Of a DNA stretch of 35,109 nt, positions 20,001-31,041 are shown piece by piece (the stretch's first letter is position 1; every line of letters begins with the position of its first letter). Location of the stretch: the NCBI GenBank assembly GCA_034696485.1, contig JAQIWT010000108.1, positions 1 through 35,109 of the forward strand. The letters are read 5' to 3'. The translations under genes were made by a program, and so were the position numbers. The notes below the pieces were generated by a model. That model did no database searches. It was not told the origin of the DNA and worked only from the letters and a program-made list of their open reading frames with translations. The DNA comes from Isohypsibius dastychi. Lineage: Eukaryota > Tardigrada > Eutardigrada > Parachela > Isohypsibiidae.

Positions 20001-22761
20001 CTTGCTTGACATTCATCTTCCATACAATTTGGTCTCGCTAGATATTTATCCCACTTTGTTGGAACAAGTGTATCGGTGGAACCATCTTCCAGAGCGATGA
20101 TTTTTTGATGGGCTTTGAAGAATCTCATTCGGGTAGACGATTTGTTGGTATCGATGAAAATGACAGAGCCGTTGTCATAGATATAAGGCATGTGAAGAAG
20201 TTGAAGACATGCTTCTTGAATCGATATTGATCTCATCCTCAAAAACACAAGTCCGGTTTTGAATAACATTTGTTGTGCCGCTCGATTTCTTCCTTGACGT
20301 TCCATCGCTTCTTCTGAATCCATTCTTAGCTGCTCTTTATCGATTGGCTCCGTTTTAGTAATATACGCAAAAAGGTACATAGCCAAACTTGTTGCTCCAC
20401 GGATCTAGAAATGTTTTTGTTAAACGGGAGTAAAAGATAGAAAAATTCTCACCATTTGGATGTCCATATTTGCTCCCCAGAGCAAAAGAAGTTTTGCGTT
20501 GTACGGATTGATATATTCTTCTGCTTTTGTTCTCTCAAGAAGATAAAAACGTTTCTTTGCTGCTCTTGAAGTGATATGAATAAGCAGGGTTTTCCTCGAT
20601 GGCTGAAATGGTGCCCCGAACCGGCATTCGTTCCTTCCTGGGCGCCGACAGCAATTTGAGCAATGATGGCGTTGAACCGTGTTAACCAAATCGTGTAGAA
20701 TTTTATCTTCCTGGGGATCCGGGATTTTCACGGACATGATGTTATCCAGAAATGCCGGTATTCTGTCACGGTCTTGTGGGTTGTCTGGATCAGGTGCGTT
20801 TTCAATCCAGAAAATGCAGTGGTAGTGTACACTACCTCGCATCTGGAATTCTGCTCTGCAAAAATAATGTCGCACTTTTCCGATGGGATTGATCTTTTTA
20901 TCTTTGATAAATTCCAAAATTGCACGAAACCGCTTTTCGACGTGCCTCAAGACGATGACTGGATTGTTTCGCCACAGAGTTTCCCGTTCTTCGTAGGATA
21001 AATTCGCTATGATATCTGGATCATTTGTTTGAAAGATTTCATAGTAAACATCCGGCCATCCAATGTCGTTTGGTGAAAATGTGATGAACAGAGTTGGCTT
21101 TCCCCACGTTGCGCAACGAGCCAAAACTTCTTGCAAAATTCTTTGCCAATATGGTTCAGTTCCTCGTATCTGATAGAAAAATCATATATACATATTTAAA
21201 TTTAAAATCGTATTAAGTACCTGTTGAACATGCTGAAAATTCTTTGCTAATGTAACATTGGTGCTTCCCATAAGGTATTCTTCTATTGTAGGTTTTTCAT
21301 TATTCAACAATCTGGTATAAACCTGGGATTGAGATCGAAGGGTCAAGATGTTCGCGATGCTTGCCATCATGAAGATCCATGTATAACAAATCCGGAATCG
21401 TGAATCTCTTTGAAGCAGGCGCAGTTGAGTATAATTTGCGAAACTGATTTTGACTTTTCGCTGCTCCGTGAAATCATTCCTTCCATTAAGAAATAATCGC
21501 GGATGGGTGGCAGCTTCCCAGCATTTGGTATCACAGATTTTCAGAGGAGGTCCATTCAGATGAAGTTCAGCAGCTGATCGGAAGGTCGTCTTTGTTGAAT
21601 CCTTTCCTTCACACGTTAAATCAATTGGTGCGAAAGACATGTGATCAAAGCCATTGGGATCGGTTGCTGACGTTTCGTCCGGTGCTGGGTACAAATATTG
21701 AAAGCGTGTCATATCGATGGTAACGTCTCCGTAGAGGTGATTATATCTTTGTAGGTAATCAAGGGCGAACAAAATCATCCGGACGCGAACTGGCAATCCT
21801 TTCCGGATAAATGATTTGTCGCGAAATATTAGTAATTGATTATCTGGGAGTTTGTTAGCAAACTTTGATACATCATGCGGAAACTGAATACAAAGTCCTT
21901 TTGCTCGTGGCTAACCGGCTCCTGGCAAGCGAACGATTGTTTGGCAGGCCCGATTTTTAGCGATCAATAATTTTTCAAAATTATTGAGCATACAGAGCTG
22001 TACTGGAATTCGTTCGCACTCCAGATTATTCGATCGAGAAGTTTGAGGCGTGAAGCCTTTCTGGATGTATCCCCAACAGAATGTACACAAAATAATCTTT
22101 GGTGGTTGTCCATGATGAATAAATTCGGGAAATAATTGTTCCGCGACACCTCGGATAATATCCCATCTTTTTGCAAATGATCGAGGAGAAATTTGACGAC
22201 TATTCCCCATCTTTGTACAGCATTCGCAGAAATTTGTATCCAAGTCCAAGATACGGGCTTTGAATCTTTTGGCTGCTTCGTACATCTCGGCGTCATCGTG
22301 GAATCTTTCTGGATCAACAAGATAGGTTTTTGCTTGTCGAAACTGGACTTCCGGAGCTACGACTTATCATGATCAAATCTGATTTTGAATTGATTTCAAT
22401 AAATTTGTGCTTACAGATTTTCACAGGTAGACGAAAATCCAATAACTTTTGGCCATGGCGAATGATATTCTTTATGTCAGATAAGTTGTCATCTGGAAAA
22501 AATCATGGTTATAGTCTTGTTTGGTTGTTTGGTTGAATTCTTTGACGACTTACCAATTTCTGGATAACTGGATAACTGTTGAATCGTCCCAATCACAAGT
22601 TCAACTGCAGTCGACAGTTGTTGTTGTCCCATAAGTCCCCGCATTCCGGGAAGATCCTGAATGTAGCTGCATAGGTCCACAACATTTTGGAGTTCAGTTC
22701 CTTGATCTGTATCCGTTTCAGAATGAAAGAGTTCAAGAATTTTCTTCTCTAGAGATTCCAT
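17004..22761 (-). mobile_element. Helitron (rolling-circle) transposon, coding body
   Basis: Defined by its Rep/helicase gene. The true ends (5' TC, and 3' CTRR after a short hairpin, in canonical Helitrons) lie outside but could not be fixed. The 3' end should be between about 16870 and 17003, and the 5' end beyond 22761. A hairpin with stem TGGTAG/CTACCA inside GACAAA...TTTGTC at 22805-22848 lies upstream of the ORF and could be subterminal. No long terminal inverted repeats were seen. Confidence 0.85.
17004..22761 (-). pseudogene. Helitron RepHel protein (HUH endonuclease plus PIF1-type helicase), three nonsense codons
   Basis: Ten exons join in consistent phase (about 1,695 codons): 22761-22554, 22492-22415, 22356-21221, 21169-20453, 20404-19320, 19117-19029, 18975-18072, 18028-17683, 17594-17138, 17071-17004. 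The N-terminal region has paired CxxC motifs (CECC, CTFC). Rep motif 1 is FITFSPNDIGWP (~res 505). Motif 2 is RGSVHYHC (~res 587-592). The two-Tyr motif is YLFAYITK (~res 723), formed next to a splice junction. The helicase follows: Walker A GGAGSGKS is created by splicing across the 202-bp intron 19319-19118, then VIDEVSML, GDFYQLPP, and the C-terminal QFPVRLCYAVTNYKCQELT. The tail is acidic, ending SDDEE. Stops interrupt at 21911 (TAG), 18089 (TGA) and within exon 9 near 17445 (TAA); the frame continues across each. Without the stops all catalytic motifs would be present, so inactivation looks recent. Confidence 0.88.
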
Positions 22762-22804
22762 GTTTCGAAAACGAAAACAGAGAACTGATTTGCAGTCCTA
22801 CAGT

Positions 22805-22848
22805 GACAAAGCAATGGTAGGAAGTTACTACCAGTTACTAATTTTGTC
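22805..22848. other. Hairpin between Helitron ORF and F-box gene
   Basis: A perfect 6-bp stem TGGTAG...CTACCA around 7 bases lies inside GACAAA...TTTGTC. It occupies the 212-bp divergent spacer. It could be a Helitron subterminal hairpin or part of a promoter; neither is shown. Confidence 0.35.
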
Positions 22849-22973
22849 CACCAATCCAAGAGTTCATTGTTCCGAAACAGGGTAAAACGCATAAGCGCCG
22901 AGTTAATTTAGTGAAATTGAAAATATTCTAGAAACTATTTTCACTTTCGTCTCACCTTCTCCTCACTTCTATA

Positions 22974-23884
22974 ATGTGTAATATCAATGCTCTCCCGTTT
23001 GAAGTGTTGGCAGTTCTATTCTCCTGGCTGGATTGCATCGAACGGGCAAGAAGTTCGAGGTAACTTTTGTCTGATTTGTTTTCTTGTGTTTTGGTTTATG
23101 TCTGACAAATGTTTCTGGAAACAGGGTTTGCAAATTATGGCTTGCTATTATTAACGACAAAGCTTATAGCCGTGAAATTATCATTGACATCGACCGGAAA
23201 TACCTTGGTGACCGGAAGTTCATTCTTCAAAGTCTTCAGAACTGCCCAAAACGCACTTCCAAGCGTATCTTCCAGACTTCACCGAACATAACTTCAGTTG
23301 GCAGAATTGACAAGTTTCCGTATAAATCCTGAATAAAAGTTCAATCTTCGGTTCCGATATCTGGACGGATTGATTCTACCTCACGTTGTAGTGCAGATGT
23401 TACGAACCTAATGATGTACCAGCTTATCGGAAGTGATACTTATCAACACCTTGTCCTCTTAGAAATTCTTTTGGATCTCACGTCCGCATGTCGATTTGGG
23501 AAGTTTGCCATCGTTTCGGCTGTCACTTATTTCAACTGTTGCATGTGTGCGGTTGACGAGACCGGAAATGGATTTTGTTTCTTTAATTTCTATCATTCAT
23601 ATGGGACCATCGGTGAGCCTCCATTTCTTCCATTCAACACGTTCCGGAACTACAAGCTCAAACCAATTTCCGGTTTTGTTATATCATCTGATCCATTTGA
23701 TTTACAAGATTATTCACGACTGAAACTTGCATTACGTCGCGTTTTTAATTGGTAAGATTTATTTATCTATGAACGACAGCTTTTATTCTGGTTTTATATT
23801 GTTATATTATGCAGGATTTATCCGGAAAATAAACGCAAATCGAAACTTCCACCGAGCACTAGTATTACAATCGTGGCGGAGTAA
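22974..23884 (+). pseudogene. F-box protein with one in-frame stop
   Basis: Three exons: 22974-23059, 23125-23751 and 23815-23884 with introns of 65 and 63 bp in phase. Residues 1-45 are an F-box: ALPFEVLAVLFSWLDCIERA then RVCKLWLAIIND, with the intron at the same place (before VCK.W) as in the F-box gene at 8.8 kb. The rest (about 215 residues) is a presumed substrate-binding region ending in a Lys/Pro/Ser-rich tail (YPENKRKSKLPPS). A TGA at 23330-23332 interrupts exon 2, but the same frame stays open on both sides for more than 60 and 140 codons, so a single nonsense change or an unrecognised intron is likely. The start is 212 bp from the Helitron start codon, divergently oriented. Confidence 0.65.
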
Positions 23885-24498
23885 CACTTGGATGTTTTTG
23901 CCATTCCTGCTCATGTTTGTCATTCGATCTCATTCCCGGTTGGATGGTTCCAGTGTCTTGTTTACAAATATTTTCGTTTCTATAGAGCAATTATAAGCTT
24001 ATTTTTTAACTAAATGTTTCTATTTCTTTATTTTGCAGATCACGAATGTGCATGTTTATATTTTCGTGATTTACTGAACTTGTGTGAGTCACACAGTGTG
24101 ACCTTTCTTTTAGTCATTTATTAGAAATTTTTCTCTTCCAAAATTCTCTGTTATATTGTCAGAATTCCGGTCTTTACTTGTTCTGCTTTATGTCTGGTTT
24201 TTCTAATGGTCGGAGATAAAGGATAGTACCTAAAGATTGAAAGGAGACAAAAAGTGACTGATTGCCGGCATCCGACAGGTGGTGTATCGGTGTGGCTGTG
24301 ATAGTGAGGTTTACTGGGGTGTTGCTGTTTTTGGTTCGCGACAAATGGTAACTGGTAACATATCAAGTAACCAAGTAATTTGCAGTAATTGTTTTGCTGG
24401 AATAAATCAGTGTTTCGTGGAGAGCTCATTGGATTCTTAAAAGTTCTCCGCAGATACTTCGTGCATTTGTGTGTTGCCGTACATTCTCATACTTTATA
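23885..24498. other. Intergenic: 3' flank of F-box gene and upstream of gene A
   Basis: AT-rich, without a convincing exon. Near 24340-24375 a cluster GGTAACTGGTAAC...AAGTAACCAAGTAA resembles words near 22812-22840 and 16930-16960 around the Helitron, but the match is too short to call a repeat. The promoter of gene A should be within the last ~300 bp. Confidence 0.4.
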
Positions 24499-25922
24499 AT
24501 GGATCGCAGAAAGTTAGCAGCAGTTGATAAGCTCAAGAGGGATCTTGTCACGTCCAGCGTGCGTGGTGGGCAGCGTTCACCAGAAAGAATTCTTGTGTCG
24601 AGATCCGTTGTTGATTACGTCGAGGAAAAGACCATGGATCAACTTGTGGCTGAAATGTATGAGAAAGAATGTGCCTTTTTGGATAGTGCGGGTTTGGAGC
24701 ACATGGATCCTCCTCTTTTCTGGAAGCGGAAGCAGGAAATGGATTTAGAAAACATTGCTGCGTCCACAGATCAATTGGATCTATCTGGGGCAGCCATTGA
24801 TCACCAGAATGTTTGGAAAAAACATGTTCTGAAATATAGTAAAGAAGGCTTGGTTAACATGGACGATCGGATTCACCAGTTGGGAATTAGAGATGAGCGA
24901 CAAAAAAAGTCTGAATTTGGAGAAGCTGAACAATTTCCGGTGCATCGAATGGCCTCAATGAAGGAAATCGCCAGTTACAGCGATCATGATTCCGATTATG
25001 GCGACATGCCAGCCTTGGAAGACTTTAATGAGAAAGCGGAAGTCCGACGGAACTTGGCAGATGTAAAGATCGTCGATGAACCGGAAGTGCAACAAGATGT
25101 CGCAAATGTAAACCACCGTATGAGCAGATTCTGGGTATCTGGAGTTCAGAAATTTCTACAGTTATATATTGTAAGTAAATTGTATTGTTTAAATAGTAAA
25201 TATTTAAATTGAAGTAATTTCAAAATTATAATTCGATTGGTTGCGATGGTTGGTAACCAGGATATATTCAAACAGGATTCAAAGCCAGAGGTGGAATCTG
25301 AAGCGGAAGGTAATTCAAAGTTGCCAGATGTAAAGAACGAGCCAGGGAAGTTATGGGCATCTGCACTTCAGACAATTCTTCAGTTATATATTGTAAGCAA
25401 TTCTTGTCGATCTGTTCGAAGTTCGATGTTGTTGTAGTATTAATAACGATATGACCGCCATAATTGTTTATGCAATTATAGCAGGATTCAAAGCCAGAAG
25501 AGGAGGCCCATCCGAAAAAGCAGCTGAAATATCCACCTCCGCCGACTTTAGCTGATATCAACATGACCGGTACTCTGGAGGTCACTGGAAATATTTGGCT
25601 ATCTGGAATAGCTCAAGCTATCAAGGTGATCTTGCATGCCGGAATGAATATGGACAAAAACACGGATATCTACGACATTGCATGCGTGGCTCATTCAGAA
25701 ATCATGGGAGGATTGGTGGGAGTTCAGAATTCAGGTGGATTTCAATTCCAGCATAATCGCACTTGGAAGAATCAAATGATCAATCGCTTGGATATTTTCG
25801 CCAGTGTTATTCCAGAAGCGGATCAAGCTGAAGTTAATAAAGTTCGTGAATTTTTGCTTAACGAAACTTGGCCTGGAAAGACTGACGGCGAGGCAGTTTT
25901 CTTCAAACTTTTGGATGATTAG
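24499..25922 (+). CDS. Gene A: unrecognised nematode-type protein with duplicated exon
   Basis: Exons 24499-25170, 25276-25392 and 25485-25922 join in phase 0 (224 + 39 + 146 codons including stop). The N-terminal part is charged (MDRRKLAAVDKLKRDLV; then LVAEMYEKECAFLDSAG). Exon 1 ends with WVSGVQKFLQLYI and exon 2 with WASALQTILQLYI. Exons 2 and 3 both begin DSKPE. Exon 2 is therefore a copy of the exon junction region, a tandem exon duplication. The final exon encodes a compact domain of about 130 residues starting NMTGTLEVTGNI and ending FFKLLDD. A degenerate, inverted paralogue with the same N- and C-terminal blocks is at 33087-31743. No signal peptide, membrane segment or known domain was seen. 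Function unknown. Confidence 0.75.
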
Positions 25923-26392
25923 TTGATTTGAAGTAGTACGTCTTCCTCTATTTAGTTTCTCTGATTACAGTGAATCTCATAAAATATGGCTTTGTTTCGC
26001 GTGCGAAAATATAGTGACCTTTAGAAAACCAGTAATTGGTGCGTAGGCGTCTGACCTACTAGGTATGTGGCTGTTATAGGGACACAAACTAGTGATCCCC
26101 CAGAACTACCATACGCTGATGTTCTGTGTGTATTGAACATGTGTTTTCGCCTGGCTTTTGTCCATATTTCCACGATTCCATTCATCGGGTTCTTCGAATT
26201 TCCGCTTGTGACTTTGTCTAGAGATACCACGTCTCAACTTCCTCGCTTCTAAATAGTTGATTATTATTGTTGCATTTATTCCAAAACACCAAGTTGTTTC
26301 GGCCTCTTCTTCTTGCTGACTTCCTAGAATGTAAGTTGTTGATTAAATGCTGGTATTTCTTCCATGTATCTTTTGGTTTCATGATTCACAGC
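25923..26392. other. Intergenic spacer, gene A to RRM gene
   Basis: Holds the presumed 3' UTR of gene A and promoter of the next gene. Open frames on both strands at 26021-26252 mirror each other and show no domain. A GGTTTCATGATTCACAG stretch just before 26393 could be an intron or trans-splice acceptor, so the first exon start of the RRM gene is uncertain. Confidence 0.4.
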
Positions 26393-27485
26393 ATGCCCAA
26401 TATATCAGCTTCTCGTCGTCTCGAATACATTGTCACTCGATACGGCGAAATAACACGATATTGTGATCATGATGAGCGGTTACAAGTGCTGGATCCAACG
26501 ACCAGATTACCCGTGGACGCTAATCCAGTACAACTTTGGTTTCACCATCTTCCAGATTGGGTATTTTGTTGGCATTTATTATTATTCGTAAAATTGTCAA
26601 TGAACAACGCTTTAGATGACTTCCGCGAAATTTGAGATTCTGCTGGAAAGATTCCAACCGCATTCGTTCCGCTATATCCGAGACAGCCACACGGGTTTTG
26701 CTGGATTTAACACACCGGAAATGGCTCAGGAATGTTTTCTTGCTCTTCGAAACTCAACTTACGAAAACCGTCGTATTCTCGTCGAATACGCATCTCTTCG
26801 AACTTACTACGAGAAGGAAGCACGTTTGGAAGTCGGAAATTTGGCGGATGGTATTTCCCTTTCCACGTTATTCCTGGAGTTCGGCCGTTTTGGTGCCATT
26901 CATTACATCCGAATTCCAATGAGAGCTCTTGGATGTAAACGCTTTTCGGATTCCTTCTAAGTTCCGTGATTATTCCATATTTTGTTTCAGATGTCGATCG
27001 TCGTCGTCGCGCAGTTGTTCGATACTATGGTGTTACTTCCGCAGCACTGGCAAAAAATTACTATGATGGTCGTAAAACCGAGTTTTGCTTTGGCGAGGAA
27101 TCCCTTACTGTCTCTATTCGGGAACAAGCGGACAATTTGCCACGACGTGGAATTCTACTGCCCATTCCAAACAAAGGACCATTTCATGCGATTGTTGTTG
27201 TACGAAATCTGGAATATCATCACACCTTGCAAGATTTGTACCGCTTGTTTCAAGAATTCTTGGATGATATTTATCATTTCTCGGTAAAAGGCATTTTCAA
27301 ATTTGTTCCACACGTTCCATTATGAATACTTTCGTTTACTCCAGATTGTCGAGGAGGCCACGCAGAACAAGTTTGGCTATGCGCACGTTCATTTTGCGGA
27401 ATATATCAAGGCTGCCCGTGCCATTACCGAATTGCATGGAAAACACATCGCCGGATTCGGAATGGTCACTCTTGGTATGCACTAG
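26393..27485 (+). CDS. RNA-binding protein with three RRM domains
   Basis: Exons 26393-26560, 26616-26934, 26991-27283 and 27345-27485 join in phase. Introns of 55, 56 and 61 bp have GT/AG ends. After a short lead (MPNISASRR...) a divergent RRM1 spans LWFHHLPDW to RRILVEYAS. RRM2 begins LEVGNLADGISLSTLFLEFG and continues past the third exon start to ESLTVSI. RRM3 has RNP2-like AIVVVRNLEYHH and RNP1-like KFGYAHVHF and ends in FGMVTLG. RRMs bind single-stranded RNA; a three-RRM layout without other domains suggests an mRNA-processing or translational regulator. RRM1 lacks good RNP aromatic residues and may be structural. The ATG at 26381 is an alternative start. The protein ends two residues after RRM3, so it could be slightly truncated. 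Confidence 0.8.
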
Positions 27486-28396
27486 ATTTTATTGATGCTA
27501 TTCTGTTTCCAATGGTTTTGCATTTGTTTAGCGGACAATCTGATGTTCTGTCTGTTTTTAAAATCTTCAGTTTCCTGTGATATTACCGAACGAGTAGTTT
27601 CATTTTACTTTGAGACAGTATTTACAAGATTAAGTTTAATTGTATGATCGTGAAGTTATGGTGAAATATGTTTTCGAAGCACATTTTTAGCGCTCGCATT
27701 ATGCAAATCTGGGGTCATCGTTTTATTATTAAATACTCGGAGAAAACGATCCCATGTTCCGACCTGATCTTATAATTCCATGACCTTTTCGCAGCATTCA
27801 TTTAATCTTCATTTTAAATTTCAGATGTTTAATTTCTAGAACCGATCGATAATGTTACATTATTTTCAGAGAACACTGGTACAAACCTTGATGAAATGAA
27901 TGAGTCAAATTAATGAAAAGCAGAAATAATCAGGAAGAAAATAAAAGCAGTGGCTACTGAAAGGAGTGGAGCTTTTATGAGAACACAATCTCCCCCCCCC
28001 CTGTCCTCTTTTTAACCCGTTTCGTAGAACCTTGAGTTGCATGGCTTTGTAATATTTGAGTTCTCGAAATTGCAAACCAACATATTTTTCTTGTGCAAGA
28101 GATTTTGTATAGCATGGGTCGACTTGCATTTCTCAGGCGATACTACTGGCCAGAAATTTTTGGACCGAACGGCACGGGCTTGGCGGTTGAAAGATCAGCA
28201 GAGAATTCCAATCAGAATCATTGCGATCAGAATTTGAATGATGTTGAAGGATTTCAGGTTCCTCGGTCCACAGCTGTTCTCGAAACTCGAAGTGCCAGTA
28301 GCAAGGAAGTTAGTAGTTATCCTGGTTTTCCTTCATAGATTCCTGTTATGTTATGGCCCTGCAGTTCGTGAATCTATTATCTTATGTTATTTTCAG
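27486..28396 (+). other. Spacer plus possible 5' exon(s) of the JAMM gene
   Basis: 27486-28090 is AT-rich with a C11 run at about 27993 and no gene. From ATG 28114 a plus-strand frame reads MGRLAFLRRYYWPEIFGPNG to about 28312-28335. It has protein-like composition and could be the first exon of the following gene. Its frame and the phase-2 entry of the exon at 28397 do not fit at the obvious GTTAGT donor (about 28309); a different frame does. I could not decide which is used. Confidence 0.35.
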
Positions 28397-29355
28397 CTGT
28401 CTGGGAAGTTCGCATATCGTTCAGCACGTCCTTGAAGCTCGTACATCAGGTCGTATCAGCGTGGAAGCCACATCTGATGTCAAAGAAGGAAATTCTTACC
28501 ATTCTGAGTTTAGAATTCCAAAGCATCCGATACCATGTCTGTCTAGCGCGGAAGTCAGCAGCATAAATATCATTGAGGGAAATATTTTGGAGAAACAGAT
28601 TAACTGTCCGCCTGGCTCCTTGAAAATCATTCGAATTCCATCAAACCTGATCGATCAATTCGAAGGCTGCGCCACGGGAAATTCGAAACAAAATCTGGAA
28701 ACCTGTGGACATTTGTATGGCTATTCGGTAATTTTCTTTTTTATTTCGAAGTTATTTTCTGATCTTGGTCATTACAGGATGGAGTCTCTCTTATAGTTAC
28801 ACATTTGATTATTCCAAACCAAAAGTGCACGTCATCTACTTGCGACGAGTAAAAATGAAATACAGAAATACATATTTCCGATTTCAGTGTTCCCTGCTTT
28901 TGCAGCGTTGATGACGGAAGTCAAGCTGACTATGCAATCCAGCGCAATTTGACAGCCCTTAATTGGATCCACGTATGTTCTTTATTAATGCCTCATTAAC
29001 GGCTTCAGATGTTTTGATTTTTTAGACGCATCCAACGCAGGGATGTTTTATGTCGGAAACTGACCTGCGAACTCATTATGGATTTCAGTCGTTGTTGCCG
29101 GAGAGTATTGCCATCGTTGTTTCGTTAGAACCCAAAAGACGTGTTGGAATATTCCGGTTGAACATCAAAGGCATGAAAGCTCTTGTCGATTTCCGGAACA
29201 TGGATTTTGGAACTTCCTTGTATGAAGTAGGTAGTTCAGTAATTTGTATTTGTTTTAAGAAACCCAAATGGCTGCTCTTCTTACAGGAAATTACTGCCGA
29301 TTTCCTGGATTATTCCTTATATCTCCAGGTCGTCGATTTTCGTACGACTCGATAA
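28397..29355 (+). CDS. AMSH/STAMBP-like JAMM deubiquitinase
   Basis: Exons 28397-28727, 28778-28848, 28888-28972, 29026-29226 and 29287-29355 join in phase with introns of 38-60 bp. The first holds a variable linker, then LETCGHLYG, which supplies the catalytic Glu and opens the MPN+ fold (AMSH: ETCGVLCG). The third and fourth splice to make WIHTHPTQGCFMSETD, which is the complete JAMM zinc motif H-x-H-x7-S-x2-D. Flanking LTALNWIHTHPTQ and SLLPESIAIVVS are diagnostic of AMSH rather than of CSN5/Rpn11. GIFRLNIKGM and the C-terminal VVDFR also match. AMSH enzymes cleave Lys63-linked ubiquitin chains on endosomes. The N-terminal MIT/STAM-binding region typical of AMSH was not recognised, so the gene may be a short paralogue or its 5' exons are divergent. 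The catalytic domain appears intact. Confidence 0.88.
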
Positions 29356-29909
29356 AGTTGAACAAGCTCAAATTGATCCGAACATCGAAAACCGGCATGT
29401 TATAGGGATGTTGGAAGAATCGATAAGTCACGAGATGTCAATTGTTAAAAATAATCTGTAGTATTTTCGGTTCCCTCAATTTTTCAGCATTATTTTCTGA
29501 TTCTTCTTATAATCGCTCTACAAATTGTATTCTGTTTGTAAGTAAAGTGGAAGAAAACTGGTACGATCGATATGACATTGTCGTGGATTATTGAATTTAA
29601 TTATTAACGTAATTGTTAAAGCATGATTTTCTTCCCCATATTCAGAATTAGCACGGTGTAAGAAAAGCTGTGCGTGAAGTTTGATAAAATGGTCGTAGAA
29701 TTTTGTTGGAAGAAAGACAAAGTTGAAACATCTTAAATATATGATAATTTTATTAAAAGATAATTGGGACGATATGCGACTTGAGAAATCATGAAATTAT
29801 GGCTGAAGGCTTTTCTTGAAATGAAAACAAATAAATGTTTGCTAAGCGAAAGATGATTATACGGCGAGGTAGCATTTTGGAATACATTTGTCTTCAGTGC
29901 AGTCTGTGA
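29356..29909. repeat. AMSH-gene 3' flank, partly duplicated at 31487-31722
   Basis: Blocks 29423-29515 and 29750-29873 reappear in the same orientation at 31487-31583 and 31601-31722 with about 10 percent or less mismatch. About 235 bp here (29516-29749) have no counterpart in the second copy. At about 29874 the duplicated sequence ends abruptly (after GGCGAGGTAGC) and a 68-bp block matching gene B begins (29876-29943). Confidence 0.8.
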
Positions 29910-31041
29910 TTATCGGGGAAAATCCGGAAGTGATCTTCGAATTCTCGCAGTCAGCTGATTCCCAAAAAATCCACGCATCTGCTTGATGCGATCCAATTCC
30001 CGCGCCAACTCAGAATGGGCAACTGTAGCCCCAGCGGAATTACGATGCATATTGTCCATGACTCATGCAGCACTGGCCAAACTATCCATCGCAATTTCCT
30101 AACCTGCTGCAACAACCATATTTTCTTCCAAAGTCGAACGAGCTTGTCCTGCGGTCTGCAGTGGAATTCCCAAAATTCCAGCTTCTTGGTCCAGACGCAT
30201 ACGGTTGAACATTTCCTGTCGCTCCATCCACTGCAATCGTTCCTTGTGCAGATCGTCGGTTTCGCCCGGCTGACGTTCCAAATTGCGACGAACCCCATCT
30301 GGTCCATTCAAAGTTTGTAAGCGTTCGTAATATTCCGCCATGGATTCTTCAAAACGACGTTGGTTCGGAGGTGGAACCTCCCCGAAAACACAACCGCTTC
30401 CACTGGCAATCACCGGTTTTTGAGCTTGAATATCTTGCTCCACGACGATCTTTTCAATATTCTCCGAATTTCCCATTTCCGGTGCTTGATCTGGAATTTC
30501 AACCTCTTCCGGATGTCCATTTTCTTGGTTGGCTTCTGCTGCTGGAATCATTCCATGGAGAACACATAATCGTCGGCCCCAATCCGCATCCGGTTCACCA
30601 AAACGTCGGTGAATTGGTTGAGAACCTCCTTGAGTTCCCTGTCGAGCTCCCCGGTTTTCCATGCGACTCTGCCGGCCATCTGCTCCGCGAACTGCTTTGA
30701 CTTTTTCCGGAATATGCACCCCAACAGCCACCACATTTTCTTCCAGCTGGCCTCCATTTCCATAGCTTGGATTGTTGATCATTTGCTCCGGTTGTCCCAA
30801 GTCCATATGATGGACAATTTCTCGTCCTTGGAGCATTCGAACTTCCTCCATCGAGACAAACTAACAACAGATAAACCTGTTTATCACAATCTCCCAACAA
30901 ACTGGTTAAATTCGGTTTGCAAACAAAAATGATTTTTCTTACCACACGATTCAAAGCGACATCTTGAATGTTGATCCTGGCCAATTCCTCAGTTCGTTCG
31001 CGTTCTCTCTGTTGCTCCTCCACAGATTTACTATCAGACAT
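29910..31041 (-). CDS. Gene C: acidic/coiled protein with internal repeats, unrecognised
   Basis: Exons 31041-30943, 30860-30104 and 30022-29910 join in phase (33 + about 252 + 37 codons). The N-terminus (MSDSKSVEEQQRERERTEEL) is a charged helix. The middle exon is Gly/Glu/Gln-rich and contains three related segments: RRFGEPDADWGRRLCVLHG, RRFEESMAEYYERLQTLNG and RQPGETDDLHKERLQWMER. These point to a degenerate repeat of about 50-80 residues in a helical protein. No signal peptide or enzyme motif was seen. The last exon runs ELDRIKQMRGFFGNQLTARI, then its final ~12 codons (RRSLPDFPR) are the antisense of a fragment homologous to an exon of gene B. The 3' end of this gene is therefore a rearrangement product. 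Function unknown. Confidence 0.7.
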
